Assembly: GCA_963848195.1 (NCBI GenBank)
Contig: CAWKCY010000001.1
Location: forward strand, 248,001 to 312,000
Length of the DNA: 64,000 bases
Origin: CAVQBP01 sp963848195
Lineage (GTDB): Bacteria; Bacteroidota; Ignavibacteria; Ignavibacteriales; Ignavibacteriaceae
Reading direction: 5' to 3'
Below, piece by piece: positions 7,373-16,632 of this stretch. A program made the position numbers and the translations under genes. The first letter of the stretch is position 1, and every line of letters starts with the position of its first letter. The notes under the pieces are model-generated. The model saw nothing but the letters and a program-made list of their open reading frames with translations, was not told the DNA's origin and ran no database searches.

Positions 7373-10300
7373 CCCATTTCAATGTCTTGAATTTATGCTT
7401 GGTAAATTACTGAATAATGGTGTTCGAGATCTAGTTCAATTTTGGGCTTAATAATTTCGATAGAAAGTGGCATTGGAAAATATACCAGTCAATATTGCTT
7501 CACCTTCACCTAGCACATAAAAATGATAAAATATTTTTGTTCGCAGATGAACAAGCGTTGCTGATTGCTTCCTTGTTAAATAATTTATTTCAATCGATGA
7601 ACGATAAAGGTTCCCATTTGGCTCAAAGTCCCGATTGGAATATCACTTGGCATATGTGTAGCTAAACATAGAAACAATCCATATTTTCTACACTCCTTTG
7701 CAATTTAATAAAAGAATCTAGTGGATTCGCTGCAAAATATTCGTCTTGAATTGTTTTATTCAATACTGATAAGCTTGTAACCTACAAAAAATACAACAGG
7801 CTTTTTCTTAAATGCATTCTTGTATCTTGCAGAAAGAAATTTGCAATAGAATTGCTAGAATTTCTTTAGCTGAAAGTCATAACTTACACAATTAAAACCA
7901 ATGCGTAATTCTTTTTTATAATTCATAGAGACAAAGTAAATAACATTTTGAAGCTCAAAAGAAGGAAGATCAACATAATTGCAAATTGAGAATATCTCAA
8001 TAGAGCAGTATTTCTATAGGTTAATTGTGAGATGATATTTATACGATTCTGACAAAATCAGCTTCCGCCACAAAGCACCATATTTATTGTTATAACATTA
8101 TCATCGTATCCCAAATACGTTCAACTTGGAAATCTGTCGTGTTGAGATTTCGATATATCAAAAGTTAGAAATCCATCTTCAAATATGATTAATATTTTTA
8201 TAATAAAAAGCTTATCCTACTCCTTTTTGTTTTTCCGGCTTTTTGTAGGAAGCCATCGTTTATATATTATTCTTGTAATGTAATTTCACTTTGAGCTAAT
8301 GAAATCCTCGCCATTTTTAATAATTGACTGTGTTCCATTAGTTTTGGTGCTTAATTTTACCAGCTGGTTTTAGAAGAAAGACAAATAATTAAAAGTTAGT
8401 TTTCAAGATAATGGAAAAAAGAATTTTCTCAACAATAGTTTTTTCAACATAAGACTGATTATGAGAAGAGTAATCTTGCCCAGTTGCATTCTAATCAAAT
8501 GGCTTTCCACATTGCTAGGTACCCGTTTCTTCTATAAGCTTTCTGAAAACAGTCCAGCTTTTTCCTCCCCCCGTAGTCCGACAACACGCAATGTCAAGCA
8601 AAATAGATGACTGCTTGCGAGACTGTCACAATAGTCTGCCTATTTGAGGTGATTTTTTCGAGTTTAAAAACTGGTAAATGAGATTACCATAATCTTTTAT
8701 TCCAAATTTTTTTAAATACTGTTGAATAAAATTGTGGCTCCAAACATATACTTTTGCACCTATGTTTGGGAAACAATACACACACCTTTGAAGATTTTAA
8801 ATGGTTCAAAATAATTATTCAAATAGCAATAATCTTCTCATTTTAAGTAGGATGAAAATCCTCTCTTTGGAAAGCTTTTTAATTTAATTTAATGTTTCAG
8901 AGCTCAGGAAGAGATCCTGGATGAATTTTTCCAAGAAATCGGTGATTTCCCCCCTCTACAGCTTGAAGAAAATCACCTACCAAACCACCATTAAATTGCT
9001 ACACGGAAAAGATGAATTCTTTGAACCTGATGATGGGAAGTCGATTTTTCACGTATTTGGTGAAACTTGGAAATATATCCGATAAAGTAATTTGTGATTA
9101 AAAGAAACTTGTATTTAGCCGAATATCCAATTAACTTTTTATTTAATTGCTGGAAACTTTGTTCTCCTCAATGCCCTAAGGAGATGGATAATTCTCTTAG
9201 AAATCATCAAATGGTTCATCTATAATAATACATAATTTTTATTTCTCTTTGGTTTTGTTTTTAAAATCTTCGATAAAATATTAGCTGTAATATCTTTCGT
9301 AACAATGCAAAGACTAAAACTTGGATTACTTTCAAAGCCATTAATAGATTGGAAAAATGTTTATCATAGAAAAACTGAAACCTATACAAATAAATTGAAT
9401 GTTTTGCATTCTGATGATTTTATTTGAAACCGAGACGTCATTTAAAAAAAGGTTGCTCATATGAAAATTGTGGTGTACCTAATTGTAATATATCCATGCT
9501 TAGAGGATTTTTAATAATGGCAGTTTCTTTTCTTTTGTAAAATTTAATAATTTTGCCAATAAATGAACATTGTAGTTTATTAAACTTGGAAAACCATTGA
9601 GCACATAACTCTCTTCGTTTTTAATTCTACTTTTTTCACGTACTACAAACCATAGTCACGTATAATTTGAACCACTAAATGTTGTTGGAACTGTGAAAGA
9701 AAAGCCATCAAGGATTGATCTCTACACTTGTTTATTACTTGTATGAAAACGAAATTGTAGTAATTAAGAGTAAATAGTTTTACCGAGGGTATTTCGGTTT
9801 CCTTGATGGTTGATTTTAGAAAGTAATATTTAGTATGATGATTTACTTCAGGTAATTCTAGAGTACATTTGTTCCCGTATCTTTTTTCTCTATTTATAGT
9901 TAAGATAATATTAATATCTTTTTCACCAATTTATAGTATCAATTAAAAACTCATAAGCTTTATATGCTTGCGATAACATTTTTTCAATATCACTTTCTGT
10001 AATTATACACTGGATAAATGAAACTAATTTTATCACATAATGCTTTTCATTTCTCTTCTCCAATGACTTCCTCTACACCCTTTGCCATAATTGAATTCTT
10101 GTCTTCCATTGCTTGTTTTCCCAATTTTGATTGAGGTTCACACCGTAAGAAGTGCAAGATTTTTCAAATAATTACTAAATTTTTGTTTATAATAGTTACA
10201 TATTATTGGATTAAAGTGAACCAAAGTAATTAGAGCTGTTTTTTCAATCTTAATAATGAACAATATTTTGTATTTACAAAGATTGTATTTTCAAAGATAT

Positions 10301-10387
10301 TAAATATTCTTTAGTATTTTCTTCCATAATCACTTACCTTGTTGTTAAAGAAGCAAATTCAAATATAAAATAATAGTCGTGCTAGGA
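7373..10387. other. About 3 kb with no intact gene; decayed minus-strand coding
   Basis: No frame in either strand is convincingly open. On the minus strand, patches of protein-like sequence appear between stops and frame changes. Near 10325 there is MEENTKEYLIS; near 9800-9700 LPEVNHHTKYYFLKSTIKETEI; near 9600 ESYVLNGFPSLINYNVHLLAKLLN; near 9220 a Walker-B-like IIIDEPFDDF. Several are in the same orientation, which suggests one or two large genes in advanced decay. I cannot name them. No attC-like site was recognised inside, so this may be one long former cassette or several whose junctions are lost. Confidence 0.5.
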
Positions 10388-10450
10388 ATGCCTGTTACCA
10401 GACATCCCACACAGATCCCGGCGTGCAGTTTTTCCGCACCGGCTTGTTAT
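10388..10450 (-). mobile_element. Group II intron domain V/VI-like remnant, copy 2
   Basis: Best-preserved copy. Minus strand: AAGCCGGTGCGGAAAAACTG, CACGCCGGGATC, then TGTGTGGGATGTCTGGTAAC and AGGCATTCCTAGCACGAC. The first part folds as a stem with an AGC start, an AAAA loop and a CG bulge (domain V layout). The second part is a GGTAAC-type hairpin ending CCTA near a possible branch-point A (domain VI layout). No intron domains I-IV or reverse transcriptase are next to it. Confidence 0.55.
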
Positions 10451-10670
10451 TTATAAAGTTCTTTAATTATAAGGGGCAGGTTTTATTTTTTAGTAAATAA
10501 AAAAACAATAAAATAATTTTACCATACATATTGACTTTTTACATAACGGCTTAAAATGCTTTGTATAGGTGTATTAAATTTGCATTATTCTGGTGGTTAA
10601 TCTCTGAGAAAGCAATACTCCTTAAAGTTTTTCCAGAGTATCAGTTTATATTTTAGGTTCTGAATATATT

Positions 10671-11250
10671 TTAACTTTTAATTTCGCCATCATATACAAA
10701 TTGTCCAAATAATTCTCTTGGTTCAGGTGGTCCCATATGTGCATAGTTATTCACTGAATAATAATAATCAAGAGTTCCGTTTGACACGGTCACATCTTAA
10801 AACGTAATGGTTACCAGATAATCCTTTTGGACCTAAAATTTTGGGGAATAAGTTCCTATCGATGCGTCGCTTTCAACCAGATTTATCGATCTGGGCTCAT
10901 CAAATACACTTGCTGCAAGTAGGAAATCATCATGATGCATCGTGGACATCTACACCGATCCTCTCAAAATAGAGTAATATTGAATTAAGTATCCATTATC
11001 GTAAAATATACTTTTTTTTGTATATTACTGCATTATCCATTTAACATCATTCCGTATTATCAAACTCAAAAACTCGGAAAACGTGATTTACAATATCCAC
11101 CGAATTTGTTTGCCAATTGCTGGAATATAATATCTTTTGCATGGATTGCCAATTACATATTTAAATTTTTTTTGTAACATTCTTGGACTGCGACAATTTT
11201 TTGTAAGGCTGCTTCGTTGTTTCCTTTTCTTAAATCTCCTTATCAAACTG
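10671..11250 (-). pseudogene. Remnant of an unidentified protein gene
   Basis: Minus-strand coding patches are coherent but interrupted: DLRKGNNEAALQKIVAV near 11220, HHDDFLLAASVFDEPRSINL near 10930, VESDASIGTYSPKF, and a cleaner C-terminus VSNGTLDYYYSVNNYAHMGP...LFGQFVYDGEIKS ending at TAA 10671-10673. There are several stops and frame changes. I do not recognise a family. It lies between the domain V/VI-like remnants at 10388 and 11805. Confidence 0.4.
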
Positions 11251-11341
11251 AAGAAAATTCTTCATCAGGAACATTTTGGGATTTTTTTTGAAAATTTTTA
11301 ATAAGTTTTAGCCGGTTTCACACACAACGACCAAAGAATTA

Positions 11342-11779
11342 TTACAACAGAAATAAACAGTAAAAATTTTTGTCGTTAGCTGACAGAGGATATTTTACTA
11401 CAGAAGGGTTATAGCAGAAGCACAAAAATAATATTGCAATAATTTTTCTGATTGTCCCAATTCGGATTGTCGCCATTATTGTAAACACAATAGTTGCTAT
11501 TGCAGACACAAAAATAAATGCTCGGCGCCACAAAATTTCCTTCAATGTCTTCAGCATAAGCAAAAACTGAAAGAATATAAGTTGCTATGCCGAAAATTGT
11601 TAGTGCTTTTCCGCCAACTCCTTTCAATTCAGCTTGATTAGGTATAAAATATTTTCAGCTTCCTTTTCATAAACTTGTTCACTTAAGTCAGCACCACAAT
11701 TTGTGCAAAATTACTCTGTGGCCTTTACTATGTTAGTACATTCGGAACAAGAGTATTCAAATTGATTTTCATCTTTCAT
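11342..11779 (-). pseudogene. Zinc-ribbon membrane protein, disrupted
   Basis: From ATG 11777-11779 the frame reads MKDENQFEYSCSECTNIVK, then an in-frame TAA, then FCTNCGADLSEQVYEKEAEN. The two CxxC pairs form a zinc ribbon. After a frame change near 11640 come membrane helices (GGKALTIFGIATYILSVFAY), and after another near 11520 SAIATIVFTIMATIRIG and KIIAILFLCFCYNPSVV. The expected product is about 140 residues with a cytoplasmic zinc ribbon and two or three helices. Function unknown. The nonsense codon is a substitution, which argues for true decay and not only homopolymer error. Confidence 0.5.
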
Positions 11780-11804
11780 TTACACCTAAATTTTCATTGT
11801 CATC

Positions 11805-11870
11805 GTCCTAGGAATCCCTCTTCCAAATCTATTCCCCCACACAAATCCAGGTGTGCATTAAAGGATGCCT
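11805..11870 (-). mobile_element. Group II intron domain V/VI-like remnant, copy 3
   Basis: Minus strand: CACACCTGGATTTGTGTGGGG followed by GAAGAGGGATTCCTAGGACGA. It aligns with copy 2 (CGCCGGGATCTGTGTGGG ... GGCATTCCTAGCACGAC) but has lost the GGTAACAGG palindrome. The domain V 5' arm is not recognisable. Confidence 0.4.
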
Positions 11871-12195
11871 TGGCAGACATCCAGAAGCGAGACATTGGAA
11901 CGGTAGCGTTTTGCTGTAGCATTTGATTGGATTCATCCATGATCGATCTCCATACGGAAGAACTCTGTCGTATCTTCGGCCGGAAATTTCAACCCAGTCT
12001 CTCCACTTCTTGATGATAATCATCAGCATTACTTGTTTGTTTGCAAACATGCTAGCTGAAGCAGAAAGTAAGGTTCGAGCGCAGCATTTAAAGGAGCGTG
12101 TCCGAAAGATCTACGATTCGGATCCTCCGACCAGGCATCGATCATCTCTCCGATGCGTTCCGGGCCTTCGCAATGGTTCCTTGATTTTCAATTGC
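11871..12195. other. GC-richer segment without assignable gene
   Basis: This stretch is visibly richer in G+C than the island around it (for example GGATGCCTTGGCAGACATCC, GAGCGCAGCATTTAAAGGAG). Short open frames exist on both strands (plus 11923-12204, minus 11829-12050), but neither resembles a family I know and they overlap each other. Its composition suggests an origin from a different donor than the neighbouring cassettes. Confidence 0.3.
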
Positions 12196-12465
12196 TTATG
12201 TTGAGTAAATAACGGGGCTTGCGTAAAACATCCGTATCTTCCGACGTCCTTTAAAACTTTCGCGATGAAGTGCGCTTTCTATTGTGATGTACACACAATA
12301 GATCACACCGTATTCGAGTGGTAACGCGGCTAACCACCACGGCCAATAAATACCTCCGACAATTCTTAGTAAAAGCAAAATTATTCCAACCCAGCCAATG
12401 TATCCGCTAAACGTGAATACGATCAGTGCGAAAATAAACCTAATGGGCAGATCGAAAAGGAACAT
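12196..12465 (-). CDS. Small integral membrane protein
   Basis: 89 residues from ATG 12465. Hydrophobic segments FIFALIVFTFSGYIGWVGIILLL and WLAALPLEYGVIYCVYITI indicate two or three membrane helices, with an arginine-rich stretch near the C-terminus (HRESFKGRRKIR). The frame is intact, and the codon use is G+C richer than most island genes, like the adjoining 11871-12195 segment. No attC-like site was recognised directly at its 3' end. Family and role not recognised. Confidence 0.45.
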   Translation of the reverse strand: MFLFDLPIRFIFALIVFTFSGYIGWVGIILLLLRIVGGIYWPWWLAALPLEYGVIYCVYITIESALHRESFKGRRKIRMFYASPVIYST

Positions 12466-12644
12466 TACAGTTATTCTCTAACTTTAGATCATTTATTTTC
12501 AAATGTTTATTACTTAAATAATTGCTTTTTTGTTTTATATTTAATTTTTCTTTGAGTATAAACAATCATTTGAAAATTTGACTTTTCAAAGGGATTTCGT
12601 TTTTTTAACCCTAAGCTTAATTACATTTACCTCAATATTAGTAG

Positions 12645-12872
12645 TATAGTCCACATTTAAGCCGCCGCCCAGAACAAGAAACTTACTTTTACTACTACTG
12701 CTAAAGATTAAGCAAACTCCGCTTAACTTTCCGTTTACGCTAAGCGCAGTTTGCAACATAATACTTTATTTGACTATAGTAGAACAAGACATTTTATCGG
12801 ATTATCTACTTCAAAATCTCTAAAAAGCGGAATGCATAAAATGCTGTAAATTTAAATTTCTTTTAGGTTGCA
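12645..12872 (-). repeat. Long attC-like site
   Basis: Minus strand: GCAACCTAAAAGAAATTTAAA, CCGCTTTTTAGAGATTTTG, ATGTTGCAAACTGCGCTTAGC, GCTTAATCTTTAGCAGTAG, and a right arm GGGCGGCGGCTTAAATGTGG. It has the same architecture as the 7145 and 16407 sites, with the imperfect inverted pair CCGCTTAACTTT / GCTAAGCGCAGTTTGC in the centre. Confidence 0.65.
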
Positions 12873-13454
12873 TGTTTTACTTTTGTTTAAGTTGCATGAC
12901 TTCATTATCATTTCTTACAAAGTAAATCTTGAATTATAAGATTGGTGAAAATATTATATTGTTCCGTACTTCCAATAAACTTAGAGGAAGTTTTTTGATT
13001 AAACTATTCGTTGAATGCAAAATTGTATCCGCTGCTGCATATTGATAATGGATATTTCTAAAAATCGATTCGCTCTGATATTACCAGAAGCAAAAGAAAG
13101 AATAGGAAGAAAAACAAAAATTCTTATTGCATGTATGCGAAGTTACTATTTTCAAATTCATTCAACCATAAACCATCACGATTAGAAAAAGCATTGGAAC
13201 AATACCCAATAACAAAGCCCAAGTAAACCACCTATTAACGTTCCCATTAAAGTATAAAAAGATTACAATAAATATCCAAATTATATGAGATATTAATATT
13301 TCACCATTTGGAAATTAGTTTTTTCCCAAGAAACGTATTTCTACCTTCACCATGGGGGAAAACTTTGTTATTTGAAAGACGCCATCAGTAATAACAAAGT
13401 TTAGAGCAACAATAACAAGAAATAAATAAATGGATGAACAAAAGATTTTATCAT
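12873..13454 (-). pseudogene. Multi-pass membrane protein, frameshifted
   Basis: From ATG 13452-13454 the minus strand reads MIKSFVHPFIYFLLLL, then in shifted frames VALNFVITDGVFQITKFSPMV, ISHIIWIFIVIFLYFNGNVN, WFTWALLLGIVPMLFLIVMV and IFVFLPILSFASGNI. At least four frame changes separate these helices. The gene fills the interval between the attC-like sites at 12645 and 13594, so it was one cassette. Role unknown. Confidence 0.45.
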
Positions 13455-13593
13455 TTCATTAAAACTAATAAAAGTTGACCGTTAATCTTAAAATATCCCA
13501 ATAAGCAAAATGATGAAGTTGTCATCCAGTTTAGTATGGAAGTCCGAACAATGTAATTAACTTACAATTTTCCATATTGTATAGTCTAACTGC

Positions 13594-13836
13594 AACCTTA
13601 ACGGCCAGCAATTAAGCTGCAGCCCATAACAAGAAACTTATTTTATTTACTAACGCCGAAGATTTAAGAAAACAGTACTTAATTTTTTTTCACGAGCACA
13701 GTTTTCAAGAAACTAATTAGAGCACTTCAGTTGAACAAGATACTTTATGCTGCCAGCCAGCCTTTGGCTGGGATGGCCTACTCAAAAATCTCAAAAATGC
13801 CGAGTGCTATATGGCTTCAAATATGTTATATGCGAT
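13594..13836 (-). repeat. Long attC-like site, reference copy
   Basis: Minus strand: CATATAACATATTTGAAGCC, GCACTCGGCATTTTTGAGATT, a long centre, a GAAAACTGTGCTCGTG block, CTTAAATCTTCGGCGTTAG, and a right arm GGGCTGCAGCTTAATTGCTGG closing CCGTTAAGGTTGC. The centre also contains the perfect-looking hairpin CCAGCCAGCCTTTGGCTGGGA (plus strand 13755-13776). It is a full example of the about 240-bp version of the element. Confidence 0.65.
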
Positions 13837-13855
13837 TTTGCTCATTTATGTTTTA

Positions 13856-14484
13856 TCTATTTTCCAATAATCACCAGTAATACAATCTTTTCCTAAAGAA
13901 TCACATCTCTAACTTTTTGTAAACCATTAGGAACTCATAATTTCATCCAAGGTATATTGCCATTAACCTTCATAAACTCTGGGATAGCATTTATATTAGG
14001 TGCTTAGATTGCCTTGGAATGAGGAAATAAGGAATAACAACATTATGATATTTTTTACCATTATCTCCAAATATATTTCGAAGTCTTATAGCTTTAGAAA
14101 TCAATTGTTTATTATTCCAACCAGTCTTCGCCTTACATTCACACATAATTAAATGTGTCATCTCACTATTTTGCTCATCTTGAATGCAATTATTAAATCA
14201 ATATCTTCTTGAGTAACTTTTATTAAATTTTATCAAATAAGTTTGTCATAGAATTCTTTTCAATTGTTGTCAAGAATATACTTGCAAATATCCAATCGAG
14301 ATGATAATCCATAGCCACAAAAGCATTTATTGGAATATCTACTTTTAATTGATGTAGACATTCTTGAATTGAAGTTACTAAATTCATCCGACAAAATAAA
14401 ATCCTTATTCCCCAAAGCGTAACCCAATAGGTAAAATCTTTCTTTGCGATTAAATTTCGCCAGATTTGATATAAAAGTATTCAT
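13856..14484 (-). pseudogene. PD-(D/E)XK-like cassette protein, frameshifted
   Basis: Start ATG 14484 (MNTFISNLAKFNRKERFYLLG). A frame change near 14380 is followed by further changes. Coherent pieces are VTQEDIDLIIAF, HLIMCECKAKTGWNNKQLISK, AIRLRNIFGDNGKKYHNVVIP, NGNIPWMKL and RCDSLGKDCITGDYWKIDK to the TAA at 13856. An Asp in a hydrophobic strand (DLIIAF) followed by E-x-K (ECK) is the hallmark of the PD-(D/E)XK nuclease fold. I recall a recurring uncharacterised family with the same order (bacterial, small genome islands). Probably inactive here. The fold assignment is inference from the motif. Confidence 0.45.
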
Positions 14485-14507
14485 TTCTGATTAAGCATAG
14501 TAATACT

Positions 14508-14575
14508 GGGAATGCCTTTACCAAACATTTCTCTACAGATACCGGCATGCCTTTTTTTGCCGCTTAGTCCAACAA
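14508..14575 (-). mobile_element. Group II intron domain V/VI-like remnant, copy 4
   Basis: Minus strand: CTAAGCGGCAAAAAAAGGCA, TGCCGGTATCTGTAGAG, then GTTTGGTAAAGGCATTCCCAG. The CGGCA/TGCCG stem and the GGTAA...GGCATTCC part match copy 2. It directly continues an attC left half (14576-14622), as in copy 1. Confidence 0.45.
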
Positions 14576-14622
14576 AGGATTATGCCTAGGGCAAGCTCGG
14601 CATATCCCCTATAACGTTAGGT
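14576..14622 (-). repeat. attC left half joined to intron remnant copy 4
   Basis: Minus strand: ACCTAACGTTATAGGGGATAT, GCCGAGCTTGCCCTAGGCAT, then AATCCTTTGTTGG. It matches the left arm of 18131-18223 almost base for base. The right arm is absent, replaced by the 14508-14575 block. Confidence 0.55.
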
Positions 14623-14630
14623 GTATTTAA

Positions 14631-15048
14631 TTATTTTGGTAAAGCAATTAATAAATATATTATTAATATTAAATAACCTATTAAAGTAATTTTATAATTG
14701 AGCTTTATTTTATAGTCATTATAATAAAATCCATTAGCATCAGGTCGAGTATCCTCCATATCTTTTTTTTAAGTACAATTGCGTTATCCAATAATCGATA
14801 AAGAAAAATAAAAATATACCGATAACAGCATATAAAATAGTTAAATACCATTTAAAAATGATAAAGCCCAAAATAATATTTCCAAATGGTAACAGATTTG
14901 GTAAAACCTTGTTAAAAAATTTATTTGAAATAAATAATGGAATCATTATACGTCTATTTTCGGCGGCTGCAATTCTTGCCAATAATTTAAAAACATATAA
15001 AAGAAACCATAAAGTAGTATAAATTATTATTAAATTATTTCCCTTCAT
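14631..15048 (-). pseudogene. Small multi-pass membrane protein, C-terminal frameshift
   Basis: From ATG 15048 (MKGNNLIIIYTTLWFLLYVF) the frame encodes three or four helices (LLPFGNIILGFIIFKWYLTI, IGIFLFFFIDYWI) up to KKRYGG, then reaches a premature stop at 14740. The next frame continues TRPDANGFYYNDYKIKLNYK and a last helix LIGYLILIIYLLIALPK to TAA 14631. Restoring one base gives about 138 residues. Not recognised. It lies immediately 5' of the attC half at 14576-14622. Confidence 0.5.
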
Positions 15049-15077
15049 CTTAGTTCCTTATATTACAAGTTTATGAA

Positions 15078-15436
15078 TTACAGTTTTAATATTTTGGGAT
15101 TTTCTTTTAAATGGTTCCAATAAATTTCCACAATTTTATAAGAATAAGTCGGAAGGATAGACTCCTTTAGAGAAACATTTTCAAGAATTCGAATCGAGCA
15201 AAGTCCGTTGACAACGTCATCAGTTCTTGAGAATTTTAAAATACGTTCATCATATTTAAATATTTTTTTGAAATATTCTTTTTTTTTCTGAGTTAATTTT
15301 TTAACTGTTCCCTAATTTGATTAGATGGAGTTGATCCGAAATTTTCGCTTTTTGAATCAAATTTTGAAAAAAGTTTTATATATACCTAGTAATATAATAG
15401 GACTAAAATAATTATCAACAAAGTAACAACATCCAT
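15078..15436 (-). pseudogene. Membrane-anchored cassette protein, frameshifted
   Basis: From ATG 15434-15436: MDVVTLLIIILVLLYY (anchor), then a stop. The next frame gives KFDSKSENFGSTPSNQIREQL, and after another change QKKKEYFKKIFKYDERILKF, SRTDDVVNGLCSIRILEN, KESILPTYSYKIVEIYWNHL and NPKILKL to TAA 15078. About 120 residues were intended. Family not recognised. No attC-like site separates it from the 14631-15048 gene. Confidence 0.45.
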
Positions 15437-15479
15437 TTGTAGCTTACATAATGTTCAATATCTAAAGATGTATTTTTGT

Positions 15480-15572
15480 TTATCGACCTAAAGTTACACC
15501 TAGTAGCAATGAAGCCAAAACTAATATTAAAGCTAATAGAAGTAAACCTTTATTTAATTTTATATCATGCAT
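15480..15572 (-). CDS. 30-residue hydrophobic peptide
   Basis: ATG 15570-15572 opens MHDIKLNKGLLLLALILVL followed by ASLLLGVTLGR and TAA at 15480-15482. One membrane helix with a basic N-terminal side. The frame also stays open upstream of this ATG into the attC-like site, so the start is uncertain. It could be a genuine small membrane peptide or the remains of a longer gene. Confidence 0.35.
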   Translation of the reverse strand: MHDIKLNKGLLLLALILVLASLLLGVTLGR

Positions 15573-15596
15573 AATTGTAAATATTGTTAATACACC

Positions 15597-15798
15597 TAAT
15601 GGCGTTAGGCTAAGGTGCAGCCCTAAACTACAATGCCGAATTTGTTATATAAATTTTATAATTACAAAAAACTTTCATAGCACAACTACCTTGAACAAGA
15701 ATGCCGAAACGGAACGACTAACATTTAAATATCTAAAATGCCAAATGCGAAAACAGCTTGCCCGCCTCTGGCGGGGGCGTCCGCTTGATTGGCGGGTT
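15597..15798 (-). repeat. attC-like site
   Basis: Minus strand: GCACATAACCCGCCAATCAAG, a GGACGCCCCCGCCAGAGGCGGG hairpin region, TTTGGCATTTTAGATATTT, CGGCATTGTAGTTTAGGGCTG, CACCTTAGCCTAACGCC. The right part GGCATTGTAGTTT(T/A)GGGCTG is the same as in 18131-18223. The stop codon of the flavodoxin-like gene overlaps its first bases. Confidence 0.6.
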
Positions 15799-16346
15799 AT
15801 GTGCTTTTTGTAAATATTTTTATTTTTTCACCTAAATCTATTGCCCAATTAATAATACTCATCTCTATTCCAGCTATTATATTTCTCTACTCCCTTAATC
15901 ACTTTACCACCAAAGGCTCCCTTACTTATAGGTGTAAATTTGAACTTTTTATTATACTTCTCAATATATTTTTCAATTGCCTCGTTTACTGCTGCCTCTT
16001 TCGTTATTCCATACTTGTTGACTTTATTTAATGTTCCTCCAGCAGTTACAAATATTGCAACCCTTTTATTTGCAAATATATTCCGCTTTGCAAATGATAA
16101 TATTCTGCTTTTCCATCGACCAGATACAATTGAAGAACCAATTATTATATTGTCATATTCATGAATTATTTTTTTAAAATGTCTAATTTGTTTTGTATCA
16201 GAAATATCTACGATATGGGAAAATCTATCTTTAAGTATGCCAGCAATTACTGAAACTGTTTCAGTTGTCATACCTTTTCTTGTCCCAAATAATATTAAAG
16301 TTTTATGGTCATTCATAGTCAGCTCACTGTTTTCATCTTGCAACAT
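15797..16346 (-). pseudogene. Flavodoxin-like protein, C-terminal frameshift
   Basis: The frame from ATG 16346 (or an internal ATG at 16316, MNDHKTLILFG) runs 165 codons to 15849. Motifs are LILFGTRKGMTTETV (phosphate-binding loop of flavodoxins), DNIIIGSSIVSGRW and RVAIFVTAGGTLNK. This resembles the flavodoxin_5/HemG-like branch (about 175-180 residues). After KVIKG the annotated frame ends in an unrelated tail. The adjacent frame gives IEMSIINWAIDLGEKIK, matching the usual last helix (W-A-x-x-L) and ending at TAA 15797. So a single-base shift near 15868 alters the last 25 residues. It would bind FMN. Partner and substrate are unknown. Confidence 0.65.
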
Positions 16347-16406
16347 TAAAAATTTCTATTTCTGTTTTATTTATCACAAGATATTCTCCTTTGTTAATCT
16401 ATTATT

Positions 16407-16631
16407 ATATAGCACATATTAAGCCCCAACCCAGAACTAGAAACTTTTATTTATTACTTCTGCCAAAGATAAAGCAAACTGTGCTTAACTTTTTTTCACA
16501 AGCACAGTTTGCAGGATAATTAATTTGTTCGACTAAGTCGAACAAGATACTTTAAGCGGATCATCTACTTTAAAAATCTCTAAAAGCCATGTGCGGGAAT
16601 GTTTGATGGCTAAAAAATGCTTGGTTAGGTA
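16407..16631 (-). repeat. Long attC-like site
   Basis: Minus strand: TTACCTAACCAAGCATTTTT, AGCCATCAAACATTCCCGCAC, GGCTTTTAGAGATTTTTAAAG, TCGACTTAGTCGAACAAATT, CTGCAAACTGTGCTTGTG, CTTTATCTTTGGCAGAAG, then GGGTTGGGGCTTAATATGTGC. ACCTAAC fits the RYYYAAC core exactly. The centre carries the palindromes TTCGACTAAGTCGAA and an AGCACAGTTTGC/GCAAACTGTGCT inverted pair. Confidence 0.65.
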
Positions 16632-16632
16632 A

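Noticed and set aside
7227..7451. Plus-strand ORF of 74 codons
   Set aside because: It runs across the attC-like element at 7145-7372 and does not look like protein.
2190..11779. Alternative genetic code with TGA or TAA recoded in the island
   Set aside because: In-frame stops occur at only a few codons, of both types (TGA, TAA), and core genes such as pgk and the ABC ATPase end with TGA. Decay or error is simpler.
11923..12204. Plus-strand ORF of 93 codons
   Set aside because: Low protein-like character, overlaps minus-strand frames of equal plausibility and matches nothing I know.
15480..15572. Leader peptide or toxin
   Set aside because: A single hydrophobic helix is not enough. No antisense RNA or partner gene is visible, so it is listed only as a small hydrophobic peptide.
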